Under the pieces are notes generated by a model, which saw only the letters and a list, made by a program, of their open reading frames with translations, had not been told where the DNA came from and made no database searches. A stretch of DNA of 64,000 nucleotides from JAZTZP01 sp045637525 (lineage in GTDB: Bacteria; Bacillota; Clostridia; UBA1381), in NCBI GenBank assembly GCA_045637525.1, contig JAZTZP010000159.1, positions 1 through 64,000 of the forward strand, given 5' to 3'. Positions 50,993 to 59,869 of this stretch are shown here, piece after piece. Position 1 is the first letter of the stretch. The number at the start of each line of letters is the position of its first letter. A program made the translations under genes and the position numbers.

Positions 50993-52654
50993 ATGAACGA
51001 GATAAAAAACAACAAAAGTTCGTTTATGAACAATGTTGGAATAATATTATTTTCACAACTTATGATAAAATTACTCGGCGTTATTTACCGAATGGTCATA
51101 ACAAATATCCGTGGTTTCGGCGATGCAGGTAACGGCTACTATTCCGCAGGATTTCAGGTGTATACCCTGCTCCTTGCGATTTCATCAATAGGTATACCGA
51201 ATGCCATTGCAAAAATGGTTTCTGAAAAGCTTGCCATCGGTGATAAATACGGTGCACAGAAAACATTTAAAACTGCTTTTCTTCTGTTTTCGGTAATCGG
51301 AATTATTTTTTCCTGTATGCTCTATTTCGGAGCCGGCTTCATTTCAAATGTTGTTATTGGAAAATCCGAAGTACGATATACAATGCAAGCACTCGCACCT
51401 TCAATTTTCTTTGTTTGCATTTCAAGTGTAATCCGCGGGTATTTTAATGGAATGCAAAATATGAAAGCAACCAGTTCATCACAAATTTTGGAACAGCTGT
51501 TCAAGACTACTTTAACTATTCTGTTTGTCTGCCTTGCGATAGGACAGCCTCCTGAAATAATGTCTGCAATGGCAAATCTTGCATCTTCAGCTGCGACTGT
51601 TATAAGTTTGGGTTATTTACTTGTATTTTACAAAAAGAATAAAATGTCGGTATTACCGGGCGAAGCTATAAAAACAGAAAGCATATCGATCTATAAGATG
51701 ATGCGTACAATTCTTATGATTTCGGTTCCGATTTCTTTGGGTGCCGTTATTACATCAATCAACCGTATAATTGATACTGCAACCATTACAAGAGGTATAG
51801 CAATTGCTTTTGCTGATTGTATACCTGCCTATGGATACACTCCGGCAGTAATGTTCCCAACAATTGAACAATTAAGTGATGAAGCGATACGATTAGCCGG
51901 GGTACTTGCTAAAAGCGATACTCTTATAAATCTTCCGCTATCTTTAAATATTGCTTTTTCAACAGTTCTTGTGCCATCTGTTGCGTCTGCTTTGGCTGTC
52001 GGAAATGTAGACGAAGCCTCACAAAAGGTTAATTACTCTATGCTTATTTCGGTAATACTAATATTACCGTGTGCCATAGGTTATATAGCACTTGCACAGC
52101 CTATATACTCGCTTATATATCCGAATGCATCTTTAGGCTCAGATCTTCTTCAGTTAAGTGCCGTTGCCCTTATATTCTCAGCACTTAATCAAACGATGTC
52201 CGGCTCACTGCAAGGACTTGGCAAGATTTATACGCCGGCAACAGGACTGCTTCTCGGCTGTACAGCAAAAGTTATTCTGAATATAATACTTATCCGTCAG
52301 CCGGCTATAAACATATACGGTGCAGCTATAAGCTCAATTGTATGTCAGGTAATCGCATTTACTGTAAGCTTTATAGTTTTGTCTAAAAATCTGCCGGTAA
52401 AACTTAGCTTTAACAAATACATCTTAAAGCCGGGAATTGCGGCAGGCACAATGGGAATTGCGGCATACTTAATACACAAAGCAGTTATGGCTGTTACTTC
52501 AATAAATTTCATATCAGTAGGCGTTTCAATCATATGTGCTGTTATAATATACTTTGTGTTGGTCGTAGCACTTAAGATTCTTTCAAAAAACGACATAGAA
52601 ATGCTTCCGCTTGCAAATAAGCTTCCAAAATCTGTATACAAATTTTTTAAATAA
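50993..52654 (+). CDS. SpoVB/MurJ-family lipid flippase (MATE/MVF superfamily)
   Basis: This 553-residue protein has about fourteen membrane helices and belongs to the oligosaccharide flippase group that exports lipid-linked wall precursors or polysaccharide units. It has the N-terminal LLGVIYRMVITNIRGFGDAGNGYYSAGFQVY block and the ISSVIRGYFNGMQNMKATSSSQILEQ block typical of SpoVB/YtgP, which act in spore cortex or vegetative wall synthesis. GGAG lies about 9 nt before the ATG. It is monocistronic, with its stop codon inside the terminator stem. The promoter looks vegetative, which favours a general role over a sporulation-only one. Confidence 0.88.
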   Translation: MNEIKNNKSSFMNNVGIILFSQLMIKLLGVIYRMVITNIRGFGDAGNGYYSAGFQVYTLLLAISSIGIPNAIAKMVSEKLAIGDKYGAQKTFKTAFLLFSVIGIIFSCMLYFGAGFISNVVIGKSEVRYTMQALAPSIFFVCISSVIRGYFNGMQNMKATSSSQILEQLFKTTLTILFVCLAIGQPPEIMSAMANLASSAATVISLGYLLVFYKKNKMSVLPGEAIKTESISIYKMMRTILMISVPISLGAVITSINRIIDTATITRGIAIAFADCIPAYGYTPAVMFPTIEQLSDEAIRLAGVLAKSDTLINLPLSLNIAFSTVLVPSVASALAVGNVDEASQKVNYSMLISVILILPCAIGYIALAQPIYSLIYPNASLGSDLLQLSAVALIFSALNQTMSGSLQGLGKIYTPATGLLLGCTAKVILNIILIRQPAINIYGAAISSIVCQVIAFTVSFIVLSKNLPVKLSFNKYILKPGIAAGTMGIAAYLIHKAVMAVTSINFISVGVSIICAVIIYFVLVVALKILSKNDIEMLPLANKLPKSVYKFFK

Positions 52655-52682
52655 AAAAACGGGCAACCCCGTTTTTTTATTT
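52649..52682. terminator. bidirectional terminator
   Basis: Positions 52649-52663 (ending AACGGG) and 52668-52682 (starting CCCGTT) form a perfect 15-bp stem with loop CAAC and T7/A7 tracts. The stop codons of both convergent genes fall inside it, a very compact arrangement. Confidence 0.88.
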
Positions 52683-53841
52683 AAAACTTTAATTTGCCGT
52701 CAATAAACACATGTTCCGCCCTGTATTCAAAGCTACACGGCAACTCCTTGCATATAACAAAATCAGCATCCTTACCCGGCTCTATACTTCCCACACGTTC
52801 ATCAATACGGCAGTTTTTAGCGGCAGTGATTGTTATTCCGGCTAAGGCTTTTTCCTTATCCATTCCGTTTTTCACCGCCATTGCACTGCAAAGAGGCAGA
52901 TATTCTATCGGTGTCTCGGGATGGTCTGTTATTATCGCCGTCGGTATTCCCATGTCCGATAAATTAGCATATGTAGAAAAACTGAGAGACGAAAGCTCCG
53001 GCTTACTGCGGTCTGACAGAGTAGGACCGAGCATTACCGACACCTTTTCTCTTTTTAAAATCTCTGCAATTCTGTCACCGTCCGTACAATGTTCAATCGT
53101 AACATCTATATCAAACTCTTTTCCTATGCGAACAGCACACGCAATGTCATCCGCACGATGAGCATGAACCTTCACCGGGATTTCACGTTTTAATACAGGT
53201 ATTAACGCCTCGCATTTCATATCATAATCCGGCTTATCAAATTCATCAGGATCATTATTATAATCATTAATCGCATTAAGATACTCTTTAGCTTTATAGA
53301 GCATTTCACGAATTAAAGCAACAGTTCCCATCCTTGTCACCGGTGCTTGATTTTTTGAATTATACACCGATTTCGGATTTTCACCGAGTGCAAACTTCAT
53401 TGCGCACGGAGCTTTAATTATCATATCATCAACATATATTCCGTCAGTCTTTAAAGCTGCAAACTGTCCGCCTACGGGATTTGCACTCCCCGGGCCCGTA
53501 ACAACAGTTGTAACTCCGGCTCTTAGCGCATCGGTAAAGCATCTGTCAAAAGGATTAATTGCGTCTATTGCCCGAAGCTGCGGTGTAATCGGATCGCTGT
53601 CCTCATTTCCGTCATCACCCTCAAAGCCTAACGAATCTTCAAACATTCCTACATGGCAATGAGCGTCAATCAATCCGGGTATAAGGTAACATCCGTCAAA
53701 ATCATACTCATTTTCTATATGATACACATCACAATTGAGTTCTTTACCTACATAGTGTATCTTATCGTCAAATACCACTACTCCGTTTTCTATACATTCT
53801 TCGTTCATCGTTATAATTCTGACATTTTTTATCAAATTCAT
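52681..53841 (-). CDS. amidohydrolase superfamily protein
   Basis: This 386-residue metal-dependent hydrolase has the urease-like barrel. The metal ligands are DAHCHVG near residue 60, KVHAHRADDIA near 215, IEHCTDGDRIA near 240 and ITDHPETPIEYL near 300 with the catalytic Asp. Small beta-strands flank the barrel at both ends (NVRIITMN, and GKDADFVICKELP at the C-terminus). It resembles the uncharacterised clostridial group next to imidazolonepropionase and D-aminoacylase. The substrate may be a cyclic amide, but is unknown. ATG 53841 has GAGGA 8 nt upstream. It is the last gene of the GH36 operon, 27 nt after recD2. Confidence 0.83.
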   Translation of the reverse strand: MNLIKNVRIITMNEECIENGVVVFDDKIHYVGKELNCDVYHIENEYDFDGCYLIPGLIDAHCHVGMFEDSLGFEGDDGNEDSDPITPQLRAIDAINPFDRCFTDALRAGVTTVVTGPGSANPVGGQFAALKTDGIYVDDMIIKAPCAMKFALGENPKSVYNSKNQAPVTRMGTVALIREMLYKAKEYLNAINDYNNDPDEFDKPDYDMKCEALIPVLKREIPVKVHAHRADDIACAVRIGKEFDIDVTIEHCTDGDRIAEILKREKVSVMLGPTLSDRSKPELSSLSFSTYANLSDMGIPTAIITDHPETPIEYLPLCSAMAVKNGMDKEKALAGITITAAKNCRIDERVGSIEPGKDADFVICKELPCSFEYRAEHVFIDGKLKF

Positions 53842-53868
53842 TCTTATAATCCTCACTTTAAATAAAAT

Positions 53869-56103
53869 TTACAAAGGAATTTCATTATCTGTATTTTTAC
53901 GCTTAAGCTTTTCACATAATCCTGTCCAACGCTGTTGTATTGTATTATTATGAATCATAAGATATACAGATTGAAAATTTCCGACAAGCACGACCATTTC
54001 TTTTGCACGTGTTATTGCCGTATAAAATAAGTTTCTGCACATGAGCATTTTAGAAATACCGCATACCGGCATAACAACAACCGGGAATTCACTTCCCTGA
54101 CTTTTATGAACAGTTGTCGCATATGCAAGATCAAGCTCGTCTAACTGTTCAAACGGGTATTCAACCTCCCGATTATCGTCAAATTCTATAAGCATTGTTT
54201 TATCTATGGTAGAAATGTCTTTTATAATTCCCATGTCACCATTAAAAATGCCTGTGCCCTGCTCTTTGTTATTACGTATATAAACTATATCGTAATTATT
54301 TTTAATCTGCATAACCTTGTCGCCGACTCTGAAAATCATATTTCCGTATACATATTCACCCTTAGTAATATCCGGCGGATTTATCCGCTCCTGAAGGACT
54401 TTGTTCAGGTTTAATGTCCCCGATATACCTTTTCTCGTAGGTGTCAGCACTTGTATAGACTGAATAGGATCATATCCATATGCTTTTGGCAACCGATCCG
54501 TATACAGCTTGGCAACCGTATCTACCGCTTCAGATGTTTTTTCAGCACTTATATAGAAAAAATCCCCTCCATTTTGATTTACATATGGTAACTGACCGCT
54601 ATTTATGCGGTGCGCATTAACTACTATATAGCTTTGTTCAGCCTGCCGGAATATTTTATTAAGGCAAACTACCGGTAATATTTCACTTTTTATAATGTCA
54701 TGCAAAACATTTCCCGGTCCGACCGACGGAAGCTGATCTGCATCACCTGAAAGTATAAGTCTTGCACCTGGCTTTACTGCTTTTAAAAGACTGCTCATTA
54801 AAGAAACATCTATCATACTCACTTCGTCTACAATAATAACATCAGCTGAAAGCAAATTTGCTTCATTGCGGGCAAAACGTGAAGCATCATCCGCACCGGT
54901 AGCTTCTAAAAGCCGGTGAATGGTTTTCGCTTCTAAACCTGTAACCTGCGACATTCTCTTTGCCGCTCTGCCGGTAGGTGCCGTGAGTGCCACCTTAAGG
55001 TTTAAATCCCTGAATATTTGTATTATTGTATTAATTGTAGTGGTCTTTCCCGTACCGGGTCCGCCTGTAAGCACCATACACCCGTTGCGGACAGCAGAAC
55101 GAACAGCCTCCCGTTGTTTATCAGCTAAAGTTATGCCTGAAAACTCCTCATTTTTTCTTATATAATCATCAGCTTCTTCAGGATTTAATACAGAATTATC
55201 GCAGTATGCCGCCATACTTTTAAGTCTTTCGGCAACATACGTTTCCGCATTATACAGTCCTGTAAGGTAAATCACATCCACACCACTAAACGAATCCGGC
55301 ATAATATCGCAGGAAATCATCAGATCCGGATAAACAATTTCAACATCTTCAGAGGATATACCTAATATATATGCACATCGTTTTGTTAATATACTCTTCG
55401 GAACAAACGTATTACCCATCGAATATGCAGTTTCGCGAAGAATATATTTCATTCCGGATTTAACACGTCTCGGATCGTTTACTGCAAATCCCATTGCCGT
55501 AGCCATCGTATCTGCAGTTTTAAAAGAAATACCATCAACATCATCTGCAAGTATATATGGATTATTCTGTATCATTGAAACTGCATCCGATCCGAATTGA
55601 TTATATACCTTAATTGCAATATTTGCACTTATATCAAATTTCTGAAGATATAAAACCACATTCTGAGTTGCCTGCACCTCACGAAAGCTCTCACCGATCT
55701 TCTCAGCCTTTGCAACGGATATTCCTTTTATCTGTGCTAAGCGAAGCGGTTCAGTAAGCATAACATTTAATGCATCTGTGCCAAACTCATCAACAATCTT
55801 CTGTGCCGTTGCCTTCTTTACACCATATACAATGCCGGACGAAAGATATTTGAGTATAGCCTTTTCTTCTGTCGGCATTACAATATTGTAGTCATGAAAT
55901 TTAAACTGCTCACCATATTCATAATGCACAACCCATTTTCCGTTTAAAGATATACTCTCTCCCTCGGATAAAGGTGCGGCATAGCCAACCGCAGTAAATA
56001 TCTCTTTATTCTCATTAACTATTGACATAACGGTATAACCGTTTTCATCATTATAATAAACAATTTCATCTATAACACCGGTAAGTTTATTTGTTTCTTT
56101 CAT
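53869..56103 (-). CDS. recD2: RecD2-type ATP-dependent DNA helicase
   Basis: This 744-residue 5'-3' SF1B helicase works in DNA repair in bacteria without RecBC-type RecD. An N-terminal OB-like domain (TGVIDEIVYYNDENGYTVM) and helix-hairpin-helix region precede the motor, which has Walker A GGPGTGKTTTINTI near residue 340, DEVSMIDVSLM (motif II) near 415, GDADQLPSVGPGNVL (motif III), and C-terminal TTVHKSQGSEF and TAITRAKEMV (motifs V/VI). Length is typical (about 740). The ATG directly abuts the decarboxylase stop (56104), so coupling is likely; no good ribosome site is visible. Confidence 0.94.
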   Translation of the reverse strand: MKETNKLTGVIDEIVYYNDENGYTVMSIVNENKEIFTAVGYAAPLSEGESISLNGKWVVHYEYGEQFKFHDYNIVMPTEEKAILKYLSSGIVYGVKKATAQKIVDEFGTDALNVMLTEPLRLAQIKGISVAKAEKIGESFREVQATQNVVLYLQKFDISANIAIKVYNQFGSDAVSMIQNNPYILADDVDGISFKTADTMATAMGFAVNDPRRVKSGMKYILRETAYSMGNTFVPKSILTKRCAYILGISSEDVEIVYPDLMISCDIMPDSFSGVDVIYLTGLYNAETYVAERLKSMAAYCDNSVLNPEEADDYIRKNEEFSGITLADKQREAVRSAVRNGCMVLTGGPGTGKTTTINTIIQIFRDLNLKVALTAPTGRAAKRMSQVTGLEAKTIHRLLEATGADDASRFARNEANLLSADVIIVDEVSMIDVSLMSSLLKAVKPGARLILSGDADQLPSVGPGNVLHDIIKSEILPVVCLNKIFRQAEQSYIVVNAHRINSGQLPYVNQNGGDFFYISAEKTSEAVDTVAKLYTDRLPKAYGYDPIQSIQVLTPTRKGISGTLNLNKVLQERINPPDITKGEYVYGNMIFRVGDKVMQIKNNYDIVYIRNNKEQGTGIFNGDMGIIKDISTIDKTMLIEFDDNREVEYPFEQLDELDLAYATTVHKSQGSEFPVVVMPVCGISKMLMCRNLFYTAITRAKEMVVLVGNFQSVYLMIHNNTIQQRWTGLCEKLKRKNTDNEIPL

Positions 56104-57456
56104 TTATTCAGCTACTACTCTAAACGATTCCTTTCCAAGCACAGCTCCGCCACTCTGCTCTGTATTTAACAGATATTCTATTGCTTCTTTAGTAATTATC
56201 TCACCTGTATATATAACCGGTATTGCCGGCGGATAAACAGATATTATCGAAGCCGCTGTTTTTCCGGCACTCTTATACACGTCCGCAGGCACAGTTTTTG
56301 AATAGAATGCCTTATGCGGATTGCATTCTGATATTCCTGAAAAACTGCAACAGGGATTTTTTTTGCTCTTTGGCACACCGGCAATAATTTTCTTTACAGA
56401 CTCAAAAAGAAAACAGATTTCATCCTTCGTGTTTGAAGGTGTCGGTATGCAAATTACGTTACGGTCATCGGCAAACTCACAATCAATGTTATACTTTTCT
56501 CTTAAAACACGGCTTACTTCAAATCCGGTAATGGCGTAGTTCATAAATCCAAACACAAGCCTTGTACAGTCATGCAAAGCCCCGCTGTGCATTATAATGT
56601 CCGTATTGGCGGTAATATCATCTCTTAATGCCTCGCAAGCTTCAATAAGCTCAGAATAGTGTTCGGGTGTTATTTTTTTAACTGCCGATTCAATAGATGC
56701 AAGTATATACGACGGAGGACTTGACGTTTCACGCATAGACCTTAAAATCTCAACATATTCCGCATCAACAAGCTTACTTTTTACGTGAAGCAAAGCCGAT
56801 GGTGTCAGTGCATCCAACGTTTTGTGAGCACTCTGCACCACAATATCAGCACCGGCATCAATCGCACAAACCGGCAACCTGTCTGAGGCTCCAAAATGAG
56901 CGCCGTGAGCTTCATCAACGAGTAAAGGTATCCCTTTTTCATGCAAAACATCAGCTATACTTCTTATATCGGCACATTCTCCGTAATATGTCGGTGAAGT
57001 TATAATTACAGCCTTTATATCAGAATGTAATTCTAAAGTTTCAGAAATTTTTGATACAGAAACCGGTTTTAAAACATCAAGGTCACAGTCAACATCCTCA
57101 GTCATTATTATAACCTTAAGTCCCAGAAAAGTACACGCATTTAAAACACTGTAATGACAGCCTCTTGCAATTGCAACAAGGTCACCGTATTTGCACACAG
57201 AAGCAAGCATGATAAATATTCCCGACGTGCTGCCGCCGGTTATATATGTTGTCATGTCAGTTTTATAAAAATCCTTTAAAAACTCAAGTGACTCTTTAAT
57301 CATTGCATTTTTATTATGCATATCCGGTGTATCCGAAAGCTCAGTCACGTCATATAAGGCGGGGTTAAAAGCCAACCCACGACCGCCTTTATGTCCGGGC
57401 ATTGCAAATGATATTCTGTTTTTTTCTTTATACTTACTCAACTCATCACAGAGCAT
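56104..57456 (-). CDS. Orn/Lys/Arg decarboxylase-type PLP enzyme
   Basis: This 450-residue fold-type I enzyme of the lysine/arginine decarboxylase family lacks the N-terminal receiver-like wing domain of the inducible type. It has FAMPGHKGGRG near residue 18, TYITGGSTSGIFIML, VDEAHGAHFG near 185, and the PLP lysine in VQSAHKTLDALTPSALLH near 215. The C-terminal domain carries AIPVIYTGEIITKEAI. Members make cadaverine or agmatine; specificity cannot be set by eye. It starts 22 nt after the GH36 gene and abuts recD2. In other Firmicutes, similar genes pair with tmk or holB; here tmk is elsewhere. Confidence 0.88.
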   Translation of the reverse strand: MLCDELSKYKEKNRISFAMPGHKGGRGLAFNPALYDVTELSDTPDMHNKNAMIKESLEFLKDFYKTDMTTYITGGSTSGIFIMLASVCKYGDLVAIARGCHYSVLNACTFLGLKVIIMTEDVDCDLDVLKPVSVSKISETLELHSDIKAVIITSPTYYGECADIRSIADVLHEKGIPLLVDEAHGAHFGASDRLPVCAIDAGADIVVQSAHKTLDALTPSALLHVKSKLVDAEYVEILRSMRETSSPPSYILASIESAVKKITPEHYSELIEACEALRDDITANTDIIMHSGALHDCTRLVFGFMNYAITGFEVSRVLREKYNIDCEFADDRNVICIPTPSNTKDEICFLFESVKKIIAGVPKSKKNPCCSFSGISECNPHKAFYSKTVPADVYKSAGKTAASIISVYPPAIPVIYTGEIITKEAIEYLLNTEQSGGAVLGKESFRVVAE

Positions 57457-57478
57457 TTTTTACCGAACCTCTCTATAA

Positions 57479-59650
57479 TCATTTCACCTTTTTGCAAATA
57501 AACATCACATTGTCATAATCTGCATAGTCTATATATTCTATACCGGCATACATAAGTACAGAGCCGTAATATTTTTTCCCGTCTATCTCATATACCGCCT
57601 TTTCATCAAGTCCCTTAAGATATATTCTTTTCCTCGGTGGATTAGGAACCGCTTTTTTAGTTACTACGGATACTACAGCCGTATTTTTATCTTCCGACAG
57701 ATACATCCATGCATAATAGTCTCCGGCATCGGTATCAAGTAGCCGGTATAAATCTCCGAATGTTACTATATCCCGGATACTCTTATAGAACTCAATCTGA
57801 CGTGCCGCTTCATCAAGTTCCTCTTTACTCATCTTCGACAAATCAAGTTCATAACCAAACATACCCGCCATAGCAACAGTTCCCCGCATTGAAAACGGTG
57901 TTGTACGTCCTACCTGATGATTAGGTACCGCCGACACGTGTGCCGTCATGGAGCTTGCCGGGTATACCATGCTTGCACCATATTGTATGTGAACACGTTC
58001 TAATGCATCAGTATCATCACTCGTCCAGTTCTGCGGCATATAATAAAGCATTCCCGGATCGTTTCTTCCGCCACCGCCACTGCATCCTTCAAAAAGTATA
58101 TCCGGAAAACGAGAAGTGATTGTTTCAAGGACTTTATATAACCCTAAAATATATCTGTGCATAGTTTCACCCTGTCTGTCGGCATCCGCTAACGGGAAAT
58201 ACACATCAGACATATTTCTGTTCATATCCCATTTTACATATTCTATATTCGCGCTATCCAATACACTGCTGAGCGCTTCTATAATGTATTCACAAACATC
58301 TTCACGAGCAAGATTTAAAATATACTGACTTCTTGCCGGATGCGGCTCACGTCCGGGAACTGAAATAATCCATTCCGGGTGATTTTTATAAAGCTCACTC
58401 TGTTTTGAAATCATTTCCGGCTCAAACCAGAGTCCGAAGCGTAATCCTATGTCGTTTACACGCCTTGCTATACCGTCTATGCCGTTTGGCAGTTTATTCT
58501 TGTCTACAAACCAGTCGCCTAACGATGTGGTATCGTCATCTCTCTTTCCAAACCAGCCGTCATCAAGAACAAACAGTTCAAGACCGAGCACTTTTGCGTA
58601 TTCTGAAATTTCAGCAAGCTTATCTTCGTTAAAATCAAAGTAAGTTGCCTCCCAGTTATTTATAAGTATCGGACGCACCTTATCACGGAACTTGCCCCTG
58701 CAAAGACGAGTCCTGTAAAGCTTATGATAAGTACGTGACATATCCCCCAATCCGTTTGCTGAATAAACCATTACAGTTTCAGGTGTTGAAAAACTCTCAC
58801 CTTCTAAAAGCTTCCACTTAAAATTAAAAGGATTAATTCCAACCTGTACACGCATCATATTAAAGCTGTCAGCTTCAATTGTAAACGAATGATTACCGCT
58901 GTATACAAGTGAAAAACCATATACATTACCGAAATCCTCTGAAGCATTTTCAGCCATCAGAGCCATAAACGGATTTTCAAAATGCCCGGAAGCACCACGT
59001 CTTGATTCAAAACCCTGAGTACCTTTATGAACATCACATATTTCAACCTGCTTTTCTCTTGCCCAGACTCCCGGTAAATGTAAATATTTATATTCATCAG
59101 TCTGAAAATCAACATTCATACTGAGTGCCTTATCTATGTAAATATGTATATTGGATAAATTTCTTATTCTTGAGCTTCGGCAGATAACATTTAAGTCTTT
59201 AAAAACTGTATATATGAGGTCAATCTCAATACCTGCCTGAGCATCTGCAAGCGTTATTTCCAAAGTCTGAGCCTCATCATCTTTTTCGGTATATACCGAC
59301 GGAAGCCCCTCTATACCCGGTTTGCCGGAATATATTTTATGAGAATGGTATCGCGGTTCAACTATCCTTGCACCGTTTGTAAGTTCTATTATCGCCGCCG
59401 GACTTCTTAAATCGGTAGTACCGTAAAACGGATATTCCTGCGGAATATTATCAAGCGAATATTTCGGATCTGTTTCGTTTTCAACCGGCGAAAAGCTTGC
59501 CCGCCCAATAAATTTAAAGTCAACCTCCGCATTCTCAATCCTCTTACCCCAATATGTGTGCATTAAGTCACCATATTTAGTTATCTCAATGCAATAGCTC
59601 ATTTCATCGTTAAACAAATGAAACTTATTATTCTCAAATGTAACGGGCAT
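57479..59650 (-). CDS. alpha-galactosidase (GH36)
   Basis: The enzyme hydrolyses terminal alpha-galactosides such as melibiose, raffinose and stachyose. The 723-residue protein is of the tetrameric clostridial/bacillar type: N-terminal beta-sandwich (with FYGTTDLRSPA), barrel with NNWEATYFDF near 331-340, VLDDGWFGKRDDD near 361-373, GLWFEPEMIS near 406, the nucleophile Asp475 in VKWDMNRNMSD, and acid/base Asp545 in NWTSDDTDAL. No signal peptide, so it acts on imported sugars. ATG 59650 has AGGAGGT 6 nt upstream. It has its own promoter with a palindrome at the start site, and heads a mixed operon. Confidence 0.94.
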   Translation of the reverse strand: MPVTFENNKFHLFNDEMSYCIEITKYGDLMHTYWGKRIENAEVDFKFIGRASFSPVENETDPKYSLDNIPQEYPFYGTTDLRSPAAIIELTNGARIVEPRYHSHKIYSGKPGIEGLPSVYTEKDDEAQTLEITLADAQAGIEIDLIYTVFKDLNVICRSSRIRNLSNIHIYIDKALSMNVDFQTDEYKYLHLPGVWAREKQVEICDVHKGTQGFESRRGASGHFENPFMALMAENASEDFGNVYGFSLVYSGNHSFTIEADSFNMMRVQVGINPFNFKWKLLEGESFSTPETVMVYSANGLGDMSRTYHKLYRTRLCRGKFRDKVRPILINNWEATYFDFNEDKLAEISEYAKVLGLELFVLDDGWFGKRDDDTTSLGDWFVDKNKLPNGIDGIARRVNDIGLRFGLWFEPEMISKQSELYKNHPEWIISVPGREPHPARSQYILNLAREDVCEYIIEALSSVLDSANIEYVKWDMNRNMSDVYFPLADADRQGETMHRYILGLYKVLETITSRFPDILFEGCSGGGGRNDPGMLYYMPQNWTSDDTDALERVHIQYGASMVYPASSMTAHVSAVPNHQVGRTTPFSMRGTVAMAGMFGYELDLSKMSKEELDEAARQIEFYKSIRDIVTFGDLYRLLDTDAGDYYAWMYLSEDKNTAVVSVVTKKAVPNPPRKRIYLKGLDEKAVYEIDGKKYYGSVLMYAGIEYIDYADYDNVMFICKKVK

Positions 59651-59711
59651 AACAATACCTCCTAAGTTCAAGTTATCAGGTAACTGTAAAATACAATTAC
59701 AAGTTATTTTA

Positions 59712-59731
59712 AATAAGCATATCAGCTTATT
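59712..59731. promoter_or_regulatory. candidate operator at the GH36 start site
   Basis: AATAAGC (59712-59718), 6 bp, GCTTATT (59725-59731) is a perfect 7-bp dyad that overlaps the predicted transcription start downstream of the -10 box. This is the position of a classical repressor site. No regulator gene is adjacent. Confidence 0.5.
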
Positions 59732-59734
59732 ATA

Positions 59735-59763
59735 ATTGTATCATTAATCTAAAAAAAAGTCAA
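59735..59763 (-). promoter_or_regulatory. sigma-A promoter of the GH36 operon
   Basis: On the reverse strand TTGACT (59758-59763), 17 bp, TACAAT (59735-59740). The leader is about 78 nt and includes the AATAAGC dyad. Confidence 0.75.
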
Positions 59764-59814
59764 CACAGTTTGATTACCCAAATGTTAAGTTTATCTTAAA
59801 ATACAAACAAAAAC

Positions 59815-59850
59815 AGTGATATAGCAAGGCATACACCCTGCTATATCACT
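59815..59850 (-). terminator. terminator after the DUF5107-TPR gene
   Basis: AGTGATATAGCA (59815-59826) pairs with TGCTATATCACT (59839-59850), a perfect 12-bp stem. On the reverse strand it is followed by GTTTTTGTTTG. It lies 19 bp after the stop codon. Confidence 0.8.
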
Positions 59851-59869
59851 ATTTCTTAATTCATCTCTG

